This document shows, piece after piece, positions 11,545 through 22,433 of a stretch of DNA of 64,000 bases. The stretch is from Hydractinia symbiolongicarpus (Eukaryota > Cnidaria > Hydrozoa > Anthoathecata > Hydractiniidae). The position numbers and the translations under genes are program-made. How positions within the stretch are numbered: the stretch's first letter is position 1; each line of letters begins with the position of its first letter. The stretch spans positions 5,394,001-5,458,000 of the forward strand of contig NC_079879.1 of assembly GCF_029227915.1 (NCBI RefSeq), given 5' to 3'. The notes beneath the pieces were generated by a model. It had not been told where the DNA came from. It saw nothing but the letters and a program-made list of their open reading frames with translations, and did not search any database.

Positions 11545-12645
11545 TGCCCAAAGTGACAGTATCTGAAAATTTAGTTGAAGGTTTGTTTCAAATTTAAAAA
11601 ACAAAATGTATATATATATAAATTTTATTTTACCAAAACATGTTTTCATTAATGACACCAAAATATAATTAGTTTTTAGTTATGTGGTCTCTTTATGTAT
11701 GTTGATATTATGTAAACATGGCATAACTGAACTTTCTGCAGATTAAAATCACTCTGAAACACCTGGACAGTGTCATGAATGGTAAATATGAAAAATTGAC
11801 TTTGTTGATTGACTGGTAAAGGAAGAAAGGCGGAGGGCAGAGCTTCCATTGACAGTTTGTACCGAAGAGCAATAAGACAGGGTTAGGATTAGAGTTAGAT
11901 AAAGATAAAATTAGACAGTATTTTCCATTTAGCTTGAAGTTAGCTAGCGTCCTATATAGCTAGGTGCTACCTAATAACTAATTAGCTAGCTTCAGCAGTG
12001 TATAACAAAAACAAAATATATACATTTTCTCAATTTCTTTCAAGGTTAAAAGAAATAGTTTTTGTCTAAAAATAAAAGCATATAGAATAAAAATAACGGT
12101 TCCTTCATTAAACACCAAAACCAGAAAACAAATTTGATTTCTTTAATATTTTCTTTCCAGTCTTTGTCCTTTTTTTTGACTACTGGCTGGCTAGCTGGGT
12201 TTGCTTGTTTACATATCGCCATCTTTCTGTAAAAGATGGCCGGGACCGACTTTTTGTGTCCAGGGAAACCGAACACGAATTTGACCTTTAGACTTAGTAC
12301 TAAAAACCGCTGTACTCTATTCCGAGAATCACAAAACAAAAATACTTACTTTTTAAACGACCGGTATCCCGCAGATGCTTTCATGAAACTACCGCCAATT
12401 TTTATTGAGTGTTCCAATGGTCAAGTGTCAAAGAATATCCGTCAGGGGGTGCAGGAAAACAAAATTACGACGTAATGAAATAAAAACGTATTATGAAGGG
12501 TCGCCAAAATACATTAGTATTTAAAAATAATTAAAAGTGACAATTACCACTTTCAATTTCGTGAAAAATTGATTTCCTACAAAATAAACATGCTAACTAA
12601 GTTTGCGAACACCCCCGTTATTTTAAATCGAATTTTCCATATAAA

Positions 12646-12995
12646 AAATCGAACGTCTTTTAAAAGACGCATTTTAGACCACTTTTAGAAGTAGGAAAAG
12701 ACGTCTTTTAAAAGACGCGTTTTAGATGCATTATAGCAAAAAGAGAAAGACGTCTTTTAAAAGATATATTTTAGATAACTTTTAGATGTCTTTTAAAAGA
12801 CGTCTTTTAAAGATCTTCTAAAAGACATCTAAAATGCGTATACTACAGGATTCGCATTTATTTACTTTCAAAAGACGTATAAAAGATGTCTTTTGAAAGA
12901 CGTTCTTAAGAAGATGCATTAAAGACATCTTAATAGCGTTTTCTAACAGAAGATTAAAAAAAGACATCTTAAGACGTCTAAAAGACGTCTTGTGC
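12646..12995. repeat. Right subterminal repeat array (GACGTC palindromes)
   Basis: A run of AAAGACGTCTTTTAAAAGA and related palindromes that mirrors the array at 7259-7720 and leads into the right terminal inverted repeat. Together the arrays mark the transposon boundaries. Confidence 0.75.
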
Positions 12996-13003
12996 CGGCT
13001 GGG

Positions 13004-14381
13004 TTCCTTCCTTGGATTGCACGCTTTTATCGGTACCGGATGAATTCACGGTCAAACTCCGATTTTTAACAAAACATCTATGCGTTATTTGACTGCATAT
13101 GTGAGGTATTCGTTCATTAAGGAATAAAAAGTGTATAAATAAAATAAGCTTGATTTTCTATTTTTAAGAAAACTTCAAGAATAATGAAATGTTTGATTGG
13201 TTAGTTGTAAGTGCCTGTAAACCTTAGCCTTCACCAAAGAAGAGACGAGGACATTGCAGAAACATCGGTTTCGACATAAGAATTACCAGAACATTTGCTT
13301 ACATTGGGATGTTCGCCGGAACGATCAATTTCATTACCAGAATCACCAAAACATTTGATTTAGTCACTTCACAAAAAGTATAGCTTTGTTACAAAATGAG
13401 CCACTTTTATTACAAAAACACAACACAACCTTCAGTCCGTTTCTACTTTTACTGTTTGATGCGTTTTCCAGTTATAAAGTACTCCGTAGCCGAACACCAG
13501 AAGGTTTTATTAAGCGTAGTCCAAAGTGTAGATCACAAATCTATATTAATGGGACGATACACGATTAATAGGTTTTTCATAAATATTACGGGTTCTTGTT
13601 TTGTACGTGCTATTCATTTGACAGTTCCGATTCTTGCATTTGAGAGGTAGCATGTAAAAGGGTTATTTTCCGATGTTAGCTGGTTGATAAAATGATTGCT
13701 TATTATTATACTTGTAGTGAGGGGATATATTCTCGTCCCCAAAGCTCTTTGAGATAAACCTTAAAAAGCTCTGGGGGGAGGTTGAGAATGGAGGGGCCAT
13801 GTTTTTACTTAGATGGGGATTAAAAACTCTAAATTTTTCTCTCATACGTCAAATTCTTCAAGTTCATCTAAGGGCAAAATACTCTGGGAAACAAGGTTGA
13901 ATTAAATTGCTTGCAATTACAATATAATAACAAAAAAAGACTTCGCACGTGGTTTACCTTTGTCGAAACATGGCGATACCTCTGGCGATACCTTACGAGA
14001 GGAGCAGGCGGTTTTTTTATCAGTGTGATCCAAAACTGTCAATTTTGTTACAGTGCAAAAAAAAGCATGATGGTTTTTTTATGACTTTTTTGCCATTGTG
14101 TATTTGGGTTATAAAAAACAAATCCTTAGTTCCGGGTATAAAGCAATAATGAATGGAAGAAATAACGCAGGATCTACTTGATTCATCATCCTATGACGTA
14201 ACCTTATGCGCAAGAAAATACAATTTTGCACAAATGGCGCCCAATTAAGGTGGTGGTCACCCTGTGTTTTTTTAGTAAAATCTGTCTATGATTGGAGGAT
14301 TTGATTTCTCGTAGGATCGCACTTCTTCGGTAGCTCGTGTGTTCCAAAACACAAAAAATCAGCGGAAAAAAACATTAGGGT
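13004..14381. other. Upstream flank of PAIP2 with a short hairpin repeat
   Basis: No gene is seen. Near 13731-13790 lies a CTCGTCCCC...GGGGGGAGG hairpin of the short-element family, and at 13863-13892 a lone right arm (CTCTGGGAAACAAGGTTG). The region before 14382 probably holds the PAIP2 promoter and 5' UTR. The overlapping ORFs at 13386-13650 have no recognisable motif. Confidence 0.4.
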
Positions 14382-17300
14382 ATGAAAAACATGGCGAAAT
14401 ACACCAATAATGATTCCCCTTCTTCTGATCCCTTTGCTGAGTATATGTGGATGGGGGAAATGGAAAAATTTGACGAAGAGGTGGAAAAAGAGTTTGAGGA
14501 ACAAGAATTTATAAGAAATTGTATAGAACAACTTTTAGATGAAGAGGAAGAACGTGAAACTATTTTTTTTCACGAAAATGGCATTCAAGCCCTTCCCAAT
14601 GGTTCTCATAATCAGGAAGTTCCTAATGGTTATGGATATCAGCCAGACCATTATACAAATGGTTACTCCCATCAACTCAATGGAAATCATCAAGAGCTCG
14701 ATTATTATATGGAGAATTTTCACATTAACAGCCAATGGCAACAACAACAAGTTTCCCAAATTGTTAAGGTAAGTACTCTAGCTAGACACTTTTTACAGTT
14801 TTATTATTCTGAATCTGGTGATTCTTTTTTATTGGTTCCAGATTCTATATATTTCCCCATAGTAAAAAAGATGTATTCCTTCGTGACATTATTTTTAGTG
14901 GTAAGCTCTTTAGTTCTAGGTAGAATTTGTGTGACAGGAAAAAATATGCTAGGATATGGCAAAGAGAGGTCTTTTCCTATTGATTTCTTTTTACAGAAAC
15001 ATCGCTGAGGTTATAAACCATTATCAAGTGTAGATTAATACCTTCTGATTTATTTGAATTCATTTGATGTCCAAAAGGCTGAAATACATGATTGGATTAA
15101 ACAAAAGATTTAAACCTGACAGAAGAGTCATAGGTCAAAACGAAGCGTGTATATATTTAAAAAAAATGAAACTCTTCAACCTGCTAAATTTGACCTATCC
15201 ATCATTAAAAAAAGATGGACGTGTTCATCTTTGTCAATTAAACAGATGGCTTTTTTTATTGAAATTTCATAAATCTATTGTTTAAAAAGTTTGACATCTT
15301 GTATCACTTTTGCATTATTATGCAAAATACGGTTGATAACAAGATAGCTACAGTAAAAAACAATCAAGAAAAAAACAAGATAAAATGTTGAAAGAAAAAA
15401 AGAGGAATTTATGGAGGATTTTATTAAAAAAATTGCATGAAAGAGGCAGTCTGTCTGGTGTAACGTTGATGTTGTATAAAGACAGAGACAAGAGGGTGCC
15501 GATAAACCGCAAACGCCCGCATATATACGGGCGAGTTTGGGCGACTTTTCAAATAAAATTGGCGGGTTGTCCCCCGAAACCGCAGGTACTCTCCCGAGCT
15601 TGCCCGGAACATTCCCGAAATGCAATTCCTTGTGACAAACGATGCGGACGATAGTAGTAATAAGGCGCTTAAAGAGAAAGGAGTTAATAAAGTTTATATA
15701 TAAGTTATTTATAAAGTAAACTTTATCAAAAACCGTCAAAAACAGTTTTTTAAGAACTTCGCTACCACATGGTAAGTTTATTTTGATTTTAATAGTTTTT
15801 TTGAATCATATTAGTGTCTTTTTTTTTTCGGGCATTGTTCAGGCCTATGCGGGTTTTTTCAGGCGAATACTTGAATTTATTTCATAACGCCGAACTTGCC
15901 TGAAAACGCCCGCACTTTTTATGGAGTATGCGGCTTATCGGCACCCTCATACAGAGACGAGAAAAATAATAAATCTGGAATAATTTTGCCAAGTGTGCTT
16001 TTGTGAATATGAAAAATGTGTTGCAAATAACCATCACCTGTTGCTAAAATTAAATTGTTGCAGCAAGCTTTATGACAGTACTAAACACAGTGCCATCACT
16101 GTGTCTTGTTTTTGTATTGATAACTCTGTATGCAAGCAATTCATCAAAAAACATTAGACTCATTCTCACAAAACTTTTCATCTTCAAAATGATTTTTCTG
16201 TGGATGTTACACCAAGATTTTTCCTTCGTTTTAGCCAAGATTTTACCCATGGATCTCTTCCTTTTTTCTTCCTTTTTTGAAATAATGCCATCATAGCAAC
16301 ATGTCTTTTCATTTTGATTACCATGATTCGAATGTCTTCAAAAGCATGCTGTACGTTTAAACAGATTACATGCAGACAAGAACCCTTTAACAAAGTTTTC
16401 CTACAGGTTATCTGTCAGGTTTTGACCTTCTGTTTAAACAAGTTGTGTATCTCACCCTTAAGAATCCCGTCATGTGAATAAAAGGAACGATAATAAGTTC
16501 GCTACACCTAGCTCCCCCCTTTTTTATTTTTCTGCTATGAAAATGCCAAAATCGGAAAGAACTTAATGCGAAAAATGTAAACAACGAAATTTATCTGATG
16601 ATTGTTCAAGTTCATTTTTGGTGCTCTGTATTTGTGCGTACTATTACACCTTGGCAAATAAAACAAATAACACTATCCTAAACTTATTTGCATGCTTCTG
16701 TTATGTCCACTCTTCTGTTGTTGTTCGTTATTTCAATATTTATTCCTTTTATTCTGAATTATAAATTAGATACGCATTAAAAGAAACAAGACGTATGATA
16801 TACGTAAACAACCTCGCGAATAAAGTTTACAAAAAGCTGTCTATTAAATTGTGATTTCTGTTACGAAGTTAGACACGACATATTTTGCTATTCAGATGGG
16901 CAATAACATTTCTTGTGGACTACGCAGTTATTTTTTGTGAGATCTTCTTGAACGGAAAATTCCTCGAAATTTCAATTTTCGTTGGGTCAGTCTGGGGTAA
17001 ACTGACTGACAGAAAGAAGAAAGCGAAAACGAGAAATTCTTTTCGCTACAAAAAGAATTTCGTTCTCGTAATTATTTATATATGGTGGAGCGTCTTCGTT
17101 TTTCTCTTACGTATTGTTGTGGAAATTTTATTTTTCGCAGACTACTTTCCAGGCATTTGGGGAGACCTTAATTCTGCCTATATTCACTTTTAAAAACTTT
17201 GGTGGAAACACCTTTACTTTACCAGTTAGTTAAATAAAGCTTGTGAACACTAATCTTATTTTTTTAAAAAATAAACAATATGCAGGCGCTGCATAAACTA

Positions 17301-19411
17301 TCTCGTTATTGAAAATGCACAACTATGAAACATCCACAATGCAACCCAATTTTACAATTTTTGCTAACAAAAAATACAGCCTATCATTCATGGTTGAAAG
17401 TCGCGCGATTGAAACGTTTATGAGCTTAAACTCCATTTAGGTGACAAAAATCAAAATTTTGATGTCACTATCATATTCAGCATACTTTTTTTGTTAACTG
17501 TGCCAAATTTTGTCGAAAATAAAGTATTTTAATTTTCGAACCAATTTTGGCCTAAAATGACATTTAGGTGACATCATCATCATCATCATTCTCGGCTTAA
17601 CGTCCGTTTTCCATGCTAGCATGGGTTGGACGGGGTATATTAATGACCCTCTTCCAATTTGATCTAGACTGTGTTAGATCTAAACTCAATTTCCTCTCTA
17701 TCAAGTCTGTCCTTATAACCTCCTGCCAAGTCTTTCTCGGTCTACCTCTGGGCTTTGCCCCAGGAACTATCAAGTCTCTACACTTTCTTACCCAATTATC
17801 CTCCTCCATTCCTTCCAAGTGCCCCAGCCAATTCAATCTTCTTATCTGGATAACATCTTTAATTCTACGGAGACTTAGCCTGCTTCTTAGCTCATCTGAA
17901 CTCTTTCTGTCTCTCAGACTGGCATTACACATCCACCTAACCATTCTCATATCATTCCTTTCTAAACGGTCATGTCTCACTACCGTACAACATAACACTT
18001 CTTACACAGGCCTCATACAACCTACCTTTTACCTCAATTGACAGGACTCTGCTAGTCAATAAAGGAAGTAACTCTCTAAACTTTTTCCAAGTAGAACCTA
18101 TCCTGCAAGTAACACTTCTTCCAACACCCCCTTCACTGCCCAACATATCACCTAAGTAACAGAAGTTCTTAACTATCTCTAACGAGCCACTGTTGTACAT
18201 CATTAAAGCTGGAAATACTTCATTCTCTATAATCTCACCTTTGCAACGCTTGCATACAAACTGTATGCCAGCTCTTAACCTTCCACTAATACTACTGCAC
18301 TTCTTATGTACCCAATGCTTGCAAGTCTGACAAAAAATTGACAAAAAATCAAAATTTTAATGTCACCATGTTCGGCATACTTTTTTTGTTAACTTTGCCA
18401 AGTTTTGTCTAACTGTGCCAAGTTTTGTCGAAAACAAATACCAAATTTGGCCTGAAACGTCATTTAGATGACTTCCAAGTACTTAGAGAGTTTAGGTACG
18501 AAATTTAAATCTGTGACGTTGCAATTGATTATTTCGGACATAGTTAGTTACGAGTTAGTAAAAAGAAAAAAAAAAGTAAAAATAGTTACCAAGATAAGAT
18601 TCGAACACACGACTACTCCCGTGTCGGTGCTCAGAGAGGCAAAAATTTCCATTCTTGTAGGACACATTTGCGTTTTAATACAAGCTCACGAGCTTGTAAT
18701 AAGATTTCTGATAGGTTACCCTAGATAACACCTGTAAATGACAGTCAACTTCAAATATCTAGCTGTCAGATTGATAGATTGATAGATGTGCATATTTTAC
18801 ATGAGTAGCCTCACAAATGTCAAGGGATATACCCTGTTTATTATTTCCAGGAGGGGCCATGGCTTAGATGGAGAGTCCTAGAGTTTTAAATGCTCTTTTT
18901 GAGCTACGTAGACCCAATTACGGCCCGCGCTCTACTAGACAACTCCGGCAACATCCATTGGCCCACATAATGTGCCATCTCCCCAATTTCCCTCCCATGG
19001 CTTGGGTTAACCTGGGGCTATGGTCACATTCACTCGCCCATGTTGAGTTGCTGTCAAGAGGAATCGAACCCCGGTCTCCTGCACAGAGTACGAAAGCTAT
19101 AACCACTAATCTATGGCATCACATGATTCTTATTGTATTTATAAGAAGTTTATTTTGTGAGAGCCCAGAAATATTCTTAGACTGACTTGTTTGTTATGTT
19201 AAACCTTGTTCCGCAAACAAATTTCTATTTTTGATTTTGTGATTTAATCTTTTAGAAATCAACTCTTAACCCGAATGCAGCTCCGTTTACCATGAATCCT
19301 GAAGCAAAAGAATTTGTCCCACGTAATAGCTACATGCCAGCACAACCACCTCCAAACCAATGTGTACCTACTCAAGATAAAACACAGACATTTCAAAGCA
19401 AATCGAGCTAG
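14382..19411 (+). CDS. PAIP2: Polyadenylate-binding protein-interacting protein 2 (PAIP2), 2 exons
   Basis: Cytoplasmic translational repressor that binds PABP and displaces it from poly(A) and eIF4G. Exon 1 is 14382-14768 and exon 2 is 19256-19411; the phase-0 intron is GTAAGT...TTTTAG. The product is 180 aa (177 if the Met at 14391 is used), versus about 127 in human. Exon 1 encodes PAM1, the RRM-binding segment: DPFAEYMWM followed by an acidic helix with EFIRNC and LLDEEEER. Exon 2 encodes PAM2, which binds the MLLE domain. It contains two overlapping copies, LNPNAAPFTM and MNPEAKEFVP, where vertebrate PAIP2 has one. The middle is Asn/Gln/Tyr-rich. The identity is secure from the PAM1-PAM2 order. 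The large intron hosts several mobile elements. Confidence 0.93.
15490..15950. mobile_element. MITE, GAGGGTGCCGATAA family, copy 1 (461 bp)
   Basis: Inverted ends GAGGGTGCCGATAA and TTATCGGCACCCTC with no ORF. It is flanked by an identical 8-bp duplication, ACAGAGAC, at 15482-15489 and 15951-15958. An 8-bp duplication fits hAT-type elements. It is inserted in the PAIP2 intron. Sister copies are at 39574-40020 and 40260-40730. The interior also has inverted CGGGCGAGTT and GCCCGAAA blocks. Confidence 0.8.
17430..18475. repeat. Repeat copies flanking the LINE insertion
   Basis: Segments at about 17440-17575 and 18343-18470 share blocks such as ATCAAAATTTT, GCATACTTTTTTTGTTAACT, and CCAAATTTTGTCGAAAA followed by TTGGCCTGAAA. 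A third, more diverged copy is at 20330-20490. The LINE fragment lies exactly between the first two, either inserted in a tandem pair or having split a longer element. Confidence 0.5.
17572..18344 (-). pseudogene. 5'-truncated non-LTR retrotransposon (LINE), RT C-terminal end
   Basis: Two minus-strand frames meet with a frameshift near 17980. The first (18344-17970) has a Cys/His cluster (FCQTCKHWVHKKC, FVCKRCKGE), then NFCYLGDMLG and YEACVRSVMLYGSET. The second (17998-17597) has IRRLNWLGHLEGM, KPRGRPRKTW and a Trp/Arg tail. These are typical of the region after the RT domain in many animal LINEs. The element ends in an (ATG)n tail on its own strand, read as (ATC)n at 17572-17589. It is a dead fragment in the PAIP2 intron. 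A close relative in the opposite orientation lies at 26345-26651. Confidence 0.8.
18775..19128 (-). mobile_element. tRNA-derived SINE, full-length copy
   Basis: Read on the minus strand, the head at 19128-19050 is tRNA-like: box A-like TAGATTAGTGGTTA (19100-19113) and a perfect box B GGTTCGATTCC (19060-19070), preceded by GGAGACCGG as in tRNA-Asp/Glu-type genes. The body runs down to about 18800 and ends in GATA/GATT repeats (18775-18790). A second copy lacking the head is at 25552-25960. It is not a functional tRNA gene: the acceptor stem does not pair. Confidence 0.75.
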
Positions 19412-19713
19412 TCTTGCTGGAGAAAATCAGACAAGCAATCCGTTATTTGGATTTGGTTTACTTTTTATAATGTCGTGTTTGTGCTCAGAGATATTTATAT
19501 ATTTATTGAAATTAACAGTAAATTAAAAATAGAAAAATGGAAGCGATCGAAGCTTTCTTGAGTTTATTTTTTACTTTCTTTAATTTCTTTTAGTTTTTGT
19601 TTATGTTGAGCGTAAAATCAAAATGGATGTCGTTATTTGGTTGGAGAATGTAAAGTAAAGCGGGGTTTGTACAAAGTCACTTAGAATGTTGGACTTTTTG
19701 TGTTAAATCAGGG

Positions 19714-19719
19714 AATAAA
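19714..19719 (+). terminator. Poly(A) signal of PAIP2
   Basis: AATAAA about 300 bp after the PAIP2 stop codon, and the first canonical hexamer I see. The cleavage site was not determined. Confidence 0.5.
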
Positions 19720-20881
19720 AGAGAAAAGATATATACTGCCAACTTGTCTTTTGTGTGCTCTTAATTTTCTAATTTCAGTGGATGTTTCTATTAACTAAAA
19801 TGATTTTTTTAAAAAAATATATATCGAAAATATTTCAAGGATAACGATATATTTTAGTGACTTTGAGAGGGAGTATATTAAGCATTGAATATCGTGTAAA
19901 TATATTACTTTTATTTTGGATTTATAAGAGAATGTGTTGTTTTTAAGACAGTCGAGTCATTACTGACTAATTAAATTTATGCAGCGCTGTTTGTGGCAGT
20001 CTGCGAGCAGTCGGGAAAGTTTGGATTCTGCAGTACAATATACAACGTAGCCTGGGTTTGTTGGTTCCTCGGACAACCCTTGGTCTTTAATTGCGTGAAT
20101 TAGTCCAACACTGTTCTAATTTATTGTAAGGAGATGTAAAAAGTAGAAGCAACCATGGCAATGTGTAACTTTTTATTTCCACAAGCTACTTTACTATCCC
20201 ACAGATATTGTGGAATTTTTGAACATCGGTCAGGATATTACCATCATGTTCCCTTTTTTTTTTATCGACGAAATTTTTAATAAAAAACAGCATTTTATTG
20301 TTTAACCCAATTTAGGCCGAAAATAGTGCTTAGTGTCATAAAATCAAAATTTTGATCTTTTGTTCCGACGCCATCACATGTTCAATATGCTTTTGATGCT
20401 CACTTTGCTAAATTTTGTTGAAAGCTAGAAATTATCTCATTTTTCCATTAAATTTGGCAAAAATATATTGCGACGTTATTACCTAGGTTAAACTCAAGTG
20501 TGGACAAGTGATCACTTAGTTGTTTCATTATTAGAGTCGCTCTTTTCAATGTTTAAAGCAGACTTAGACTAACCCTTGAAGGACGCGAATTGTTGCTTAC
20601 GTCAGTACGATTACATTTTCCGATTTTCGCGACCTTCGTTTGCCTCGTGCTAATAGCGAAATTTACACGCCCTTGACCTTGCCTACGTGTGCGCAAAAGT
20701 AGAAAATTTGCAGCCTGCCCGCTGCATCAGAGTAGTGGCCATTTAACCCTTTTGTCCATGTTTGAAAAATGACGACATTGTAATTTTGTCCATGAGTTTT
20801 GTTTGGAATGTTTCGTGAGCGTCCAGACACGATTGTCCCGGACATAAACGTGTTGTATTTATGGGAACACCTGCTAAAACC

Positions 20882-20944
20882 ATTCTCGACCCCATAGCTC
20901 TTTGAGATAAACTGTTAATCTCAAAGAGCTCCGGGTACGAGAAT
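20882..20944. repeat. Short hairpin element, near-palindromic 63-bp copy
   Basis: ATTCTCGACCCCATAGCTC and AGCTCCGGGTACGAGAAT form the outer arms, and CTCTTTGAGATAA and TTAATCTCAAAGAG the inner ones. It resembles 13731-13790 (CAAAGCTCTTTGAGATAAAC) and is a compact form of the CTCGTCCCCAGGG family. Confidence 0.6.
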
Positions 20945-21250
20945 GCTTTTAATATCACAGCGATATTTTACCAATATAAGGAACAATATGAGCATCAACC
21001 AGCCTGTAATATGAGACAAGAGCAGAATGGGAAAAAAAAAGTTCATGGCATTTTGATAAAAGCAACAATATCTTTCGTCCTGAGAGACCTAGAGATTTTT
21101 TAAACCACAATCATTTGCGATGGCCAGCCCTAGAGAGGTTGGGATTACAGTCTCAGTCTTGGAAAGAAAGGCGAAAATAATTTCGTGCCTACAAACACCT
21201 TCTCTAAATAGGGTAACAATGGTCACAAATAATTTCAATCTGATATATTT

Positions 21251-21320
21251 ACAACCTCGTTCCCAGGGCATAGCTCTAAAGTAACGGCTCAGGAGCCACA
21301 AGACCCTGGGGTCGAGGATG
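21251..21320. repeat. Short hairpin element, CCTCGTTCCCAGGG copy
   Basis: The left arm ACAACCTCGTTCCCAGGGC and right arm ACCCTGGGGTCGAGGAT are inverted. The short unpaired middle includes GTAACGGCTCAGGAGCC. Confidence 0.6.
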
Positions 21321-21663
21321 ATATATTTTCAGCTGTTTGGAGAGGGTAACCTCAATATCAGTGCAAATCTCTAGGGAGGACTAATTCAAATTAGTTAAAT
21401 CACAAGACATCTGTATCTTCTTTGCTAAACTTCCATAGAAAAGATCTAGGGGCTTGGTGATAAGACTACCATAGTCTTCTTCTTGTCCTTGCCATTTTTA
21501 ACTATTCTACCTACCTAAACCTTATGATACGATAATATATTTCTAGATTCTACATTACAACAACAGCTATAGTTTTGTATTTATTTTTACGAAAAATGTA
21601 GATTCTTAAACGGCGAAATAACAATAATGTGTAAAACAAACCATAAAATACCATGTTTGTGGA

Positions 21664-21742
21664 TTGACGTCCCCAGGGTTTGGTGCGTATGCCAACAAAG
21701 CCGCTAGGTGAAAAAGGAAAAATGCCCTGGAGACGAGGTTGG
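21664..21742. repeat. Short hairpin element, GACGTCCCCAGGG copy
   Basis: The left arm TGACGTCCCCAGGGTTT pairs with the right arm ATGCCCTGGAGACGAGGTTGG. Size and layout match the copy at 6605-6700. Confidence 0.6.
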
Positions 21743-22358
21743 ATTCGAATCCTATATGGATCGTTTTGAACCCTCCCCCAGTGTTTAATCAATATTCCAG
21801 CGAGGGAGAGCATTGCTTCGCTTATTCATACAATTTATCGAGCATGCGACCCAACCTTTTAGGATAGCAAAGTAAAGTTCTCTAAAAATGAAAGAGAAAG
21901 GGACGCCGGCAGGTAGAGGGAAAAGACTGCACACCCTTATCCTTAACTTGACACTGGTGCTTGACATGACTTACAGGATATATGAATTCATCACTATTGT
22001 AATGATCAAATGTTGGATTTTACGTTTTATATATTCTATATATTCTCAGATCCGGGTTAACATTATCAAATTTTGAAAAAGAAAACAAGGAATTTTTTAG
22101 AAAAATTAGCGTCATATTTAGATTTATCAGCAAAAATTATCTAACATATAATATTTAGAATACCAAAAGATTATTAGAACAGGAATTGTTGTAATTTAAA
22201 GTTTTGAAATTTTATAGGAGTTTGACCATAATATCTAACTGCAGTGAAAAATTTTCACTCCAGGTATAATTTGTGTGGTCATTTCTTTATACAACACCAA
22301 AAGTAGAGGCAGTTTTTTATTGATTTCATTTTGCTAAATGAGTTACATAGCTAAAGCT

Positions 22359-22433
22359 AAACAACCTTGTCCCCAACGCTCATCCTTGCATATGATATGC
22401 TGACAAGTTAAGTCATAGGGAATGAAGTTGGTA
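22359..22433. repeat. Short hairpin element, diverged copy
   Basis: ACAACCTTGTCCCCAACGCTC on the left faces ATAGGGAATGAAGTTGG on the right. Arm pairing is weaker than in the other copies, so this is probably an older insertion. Confidence 0.4.

Larger units (their letters stand above)
7251..13003 (-). mobile_element. CACTA/EnSpm-like DNA transposon, apparently full length, 5.75 kb
   Basis: The terminal inverted repeats match perfectly for 14 bp: CCCAGCCGGCACAA at 7251, and its reverse complement ending at 13003. TT flanks both ends, a possible 2-bp target duplication. The next 350-470 bp at each side (7259-7720 and 12646-12995) are dense arrays of AAGACGTCTTTT-type palindromes, like the subterminal transposase-binding repeats of En/Spm elements. 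The interior carries, on the minus strand, a long transposase ORF (9661-11544) and a spliced second gene (8327-8994). The termini do not begin CACTA, so the superfamily call rests on the transposase layout. An intact long ORF and matched ends suggest a fairly young, possibly autonomous copy. Confidence 0.82.

Noticed and set aside
11545-11661. Upstream 39 codons of the transposase ORF as genuine N-terminus
   Set aside because: The stretch is poly-pyrimidine with Ile/Tyr/Phe codons and ends in a TTTTCAG acceptor on the minus strand, so it reads as an intron; the Met at 11544 is preferred.
12046-12475. ORFs on both strands as the first exon of the transposon's second gene
   Set aside because: The minus-strand frame (MAICKQANPASQPVVKKKDK) is in a plausible place, but it lacks a recognisable domain and I could not match its donor phase to the DUF4806-like exons.
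13396-13650. 84-aa ORF as a gene upstream of PAIP2
   Set aside because: It overlaps another frame on the same strand, has no motif, and shows no splice or promoter support.
16885-17193. 102-aa hydrophobic ORF as a small membrane protein
   Set aside because: No start context, splice support or homologous motif; it spans an imperfect hairpin (AGAAATTCTTTT/AAAAAGAATTTC) in the PAIP2 intron.
19050-19128. Functional tRNA-Asp-like gene on the minus strand
   Set aside because: Boxes A and B are good, but the acceptor and anticodon stems do not form, and the sequence continues into a SINE body and tail that is shared with a second locus.
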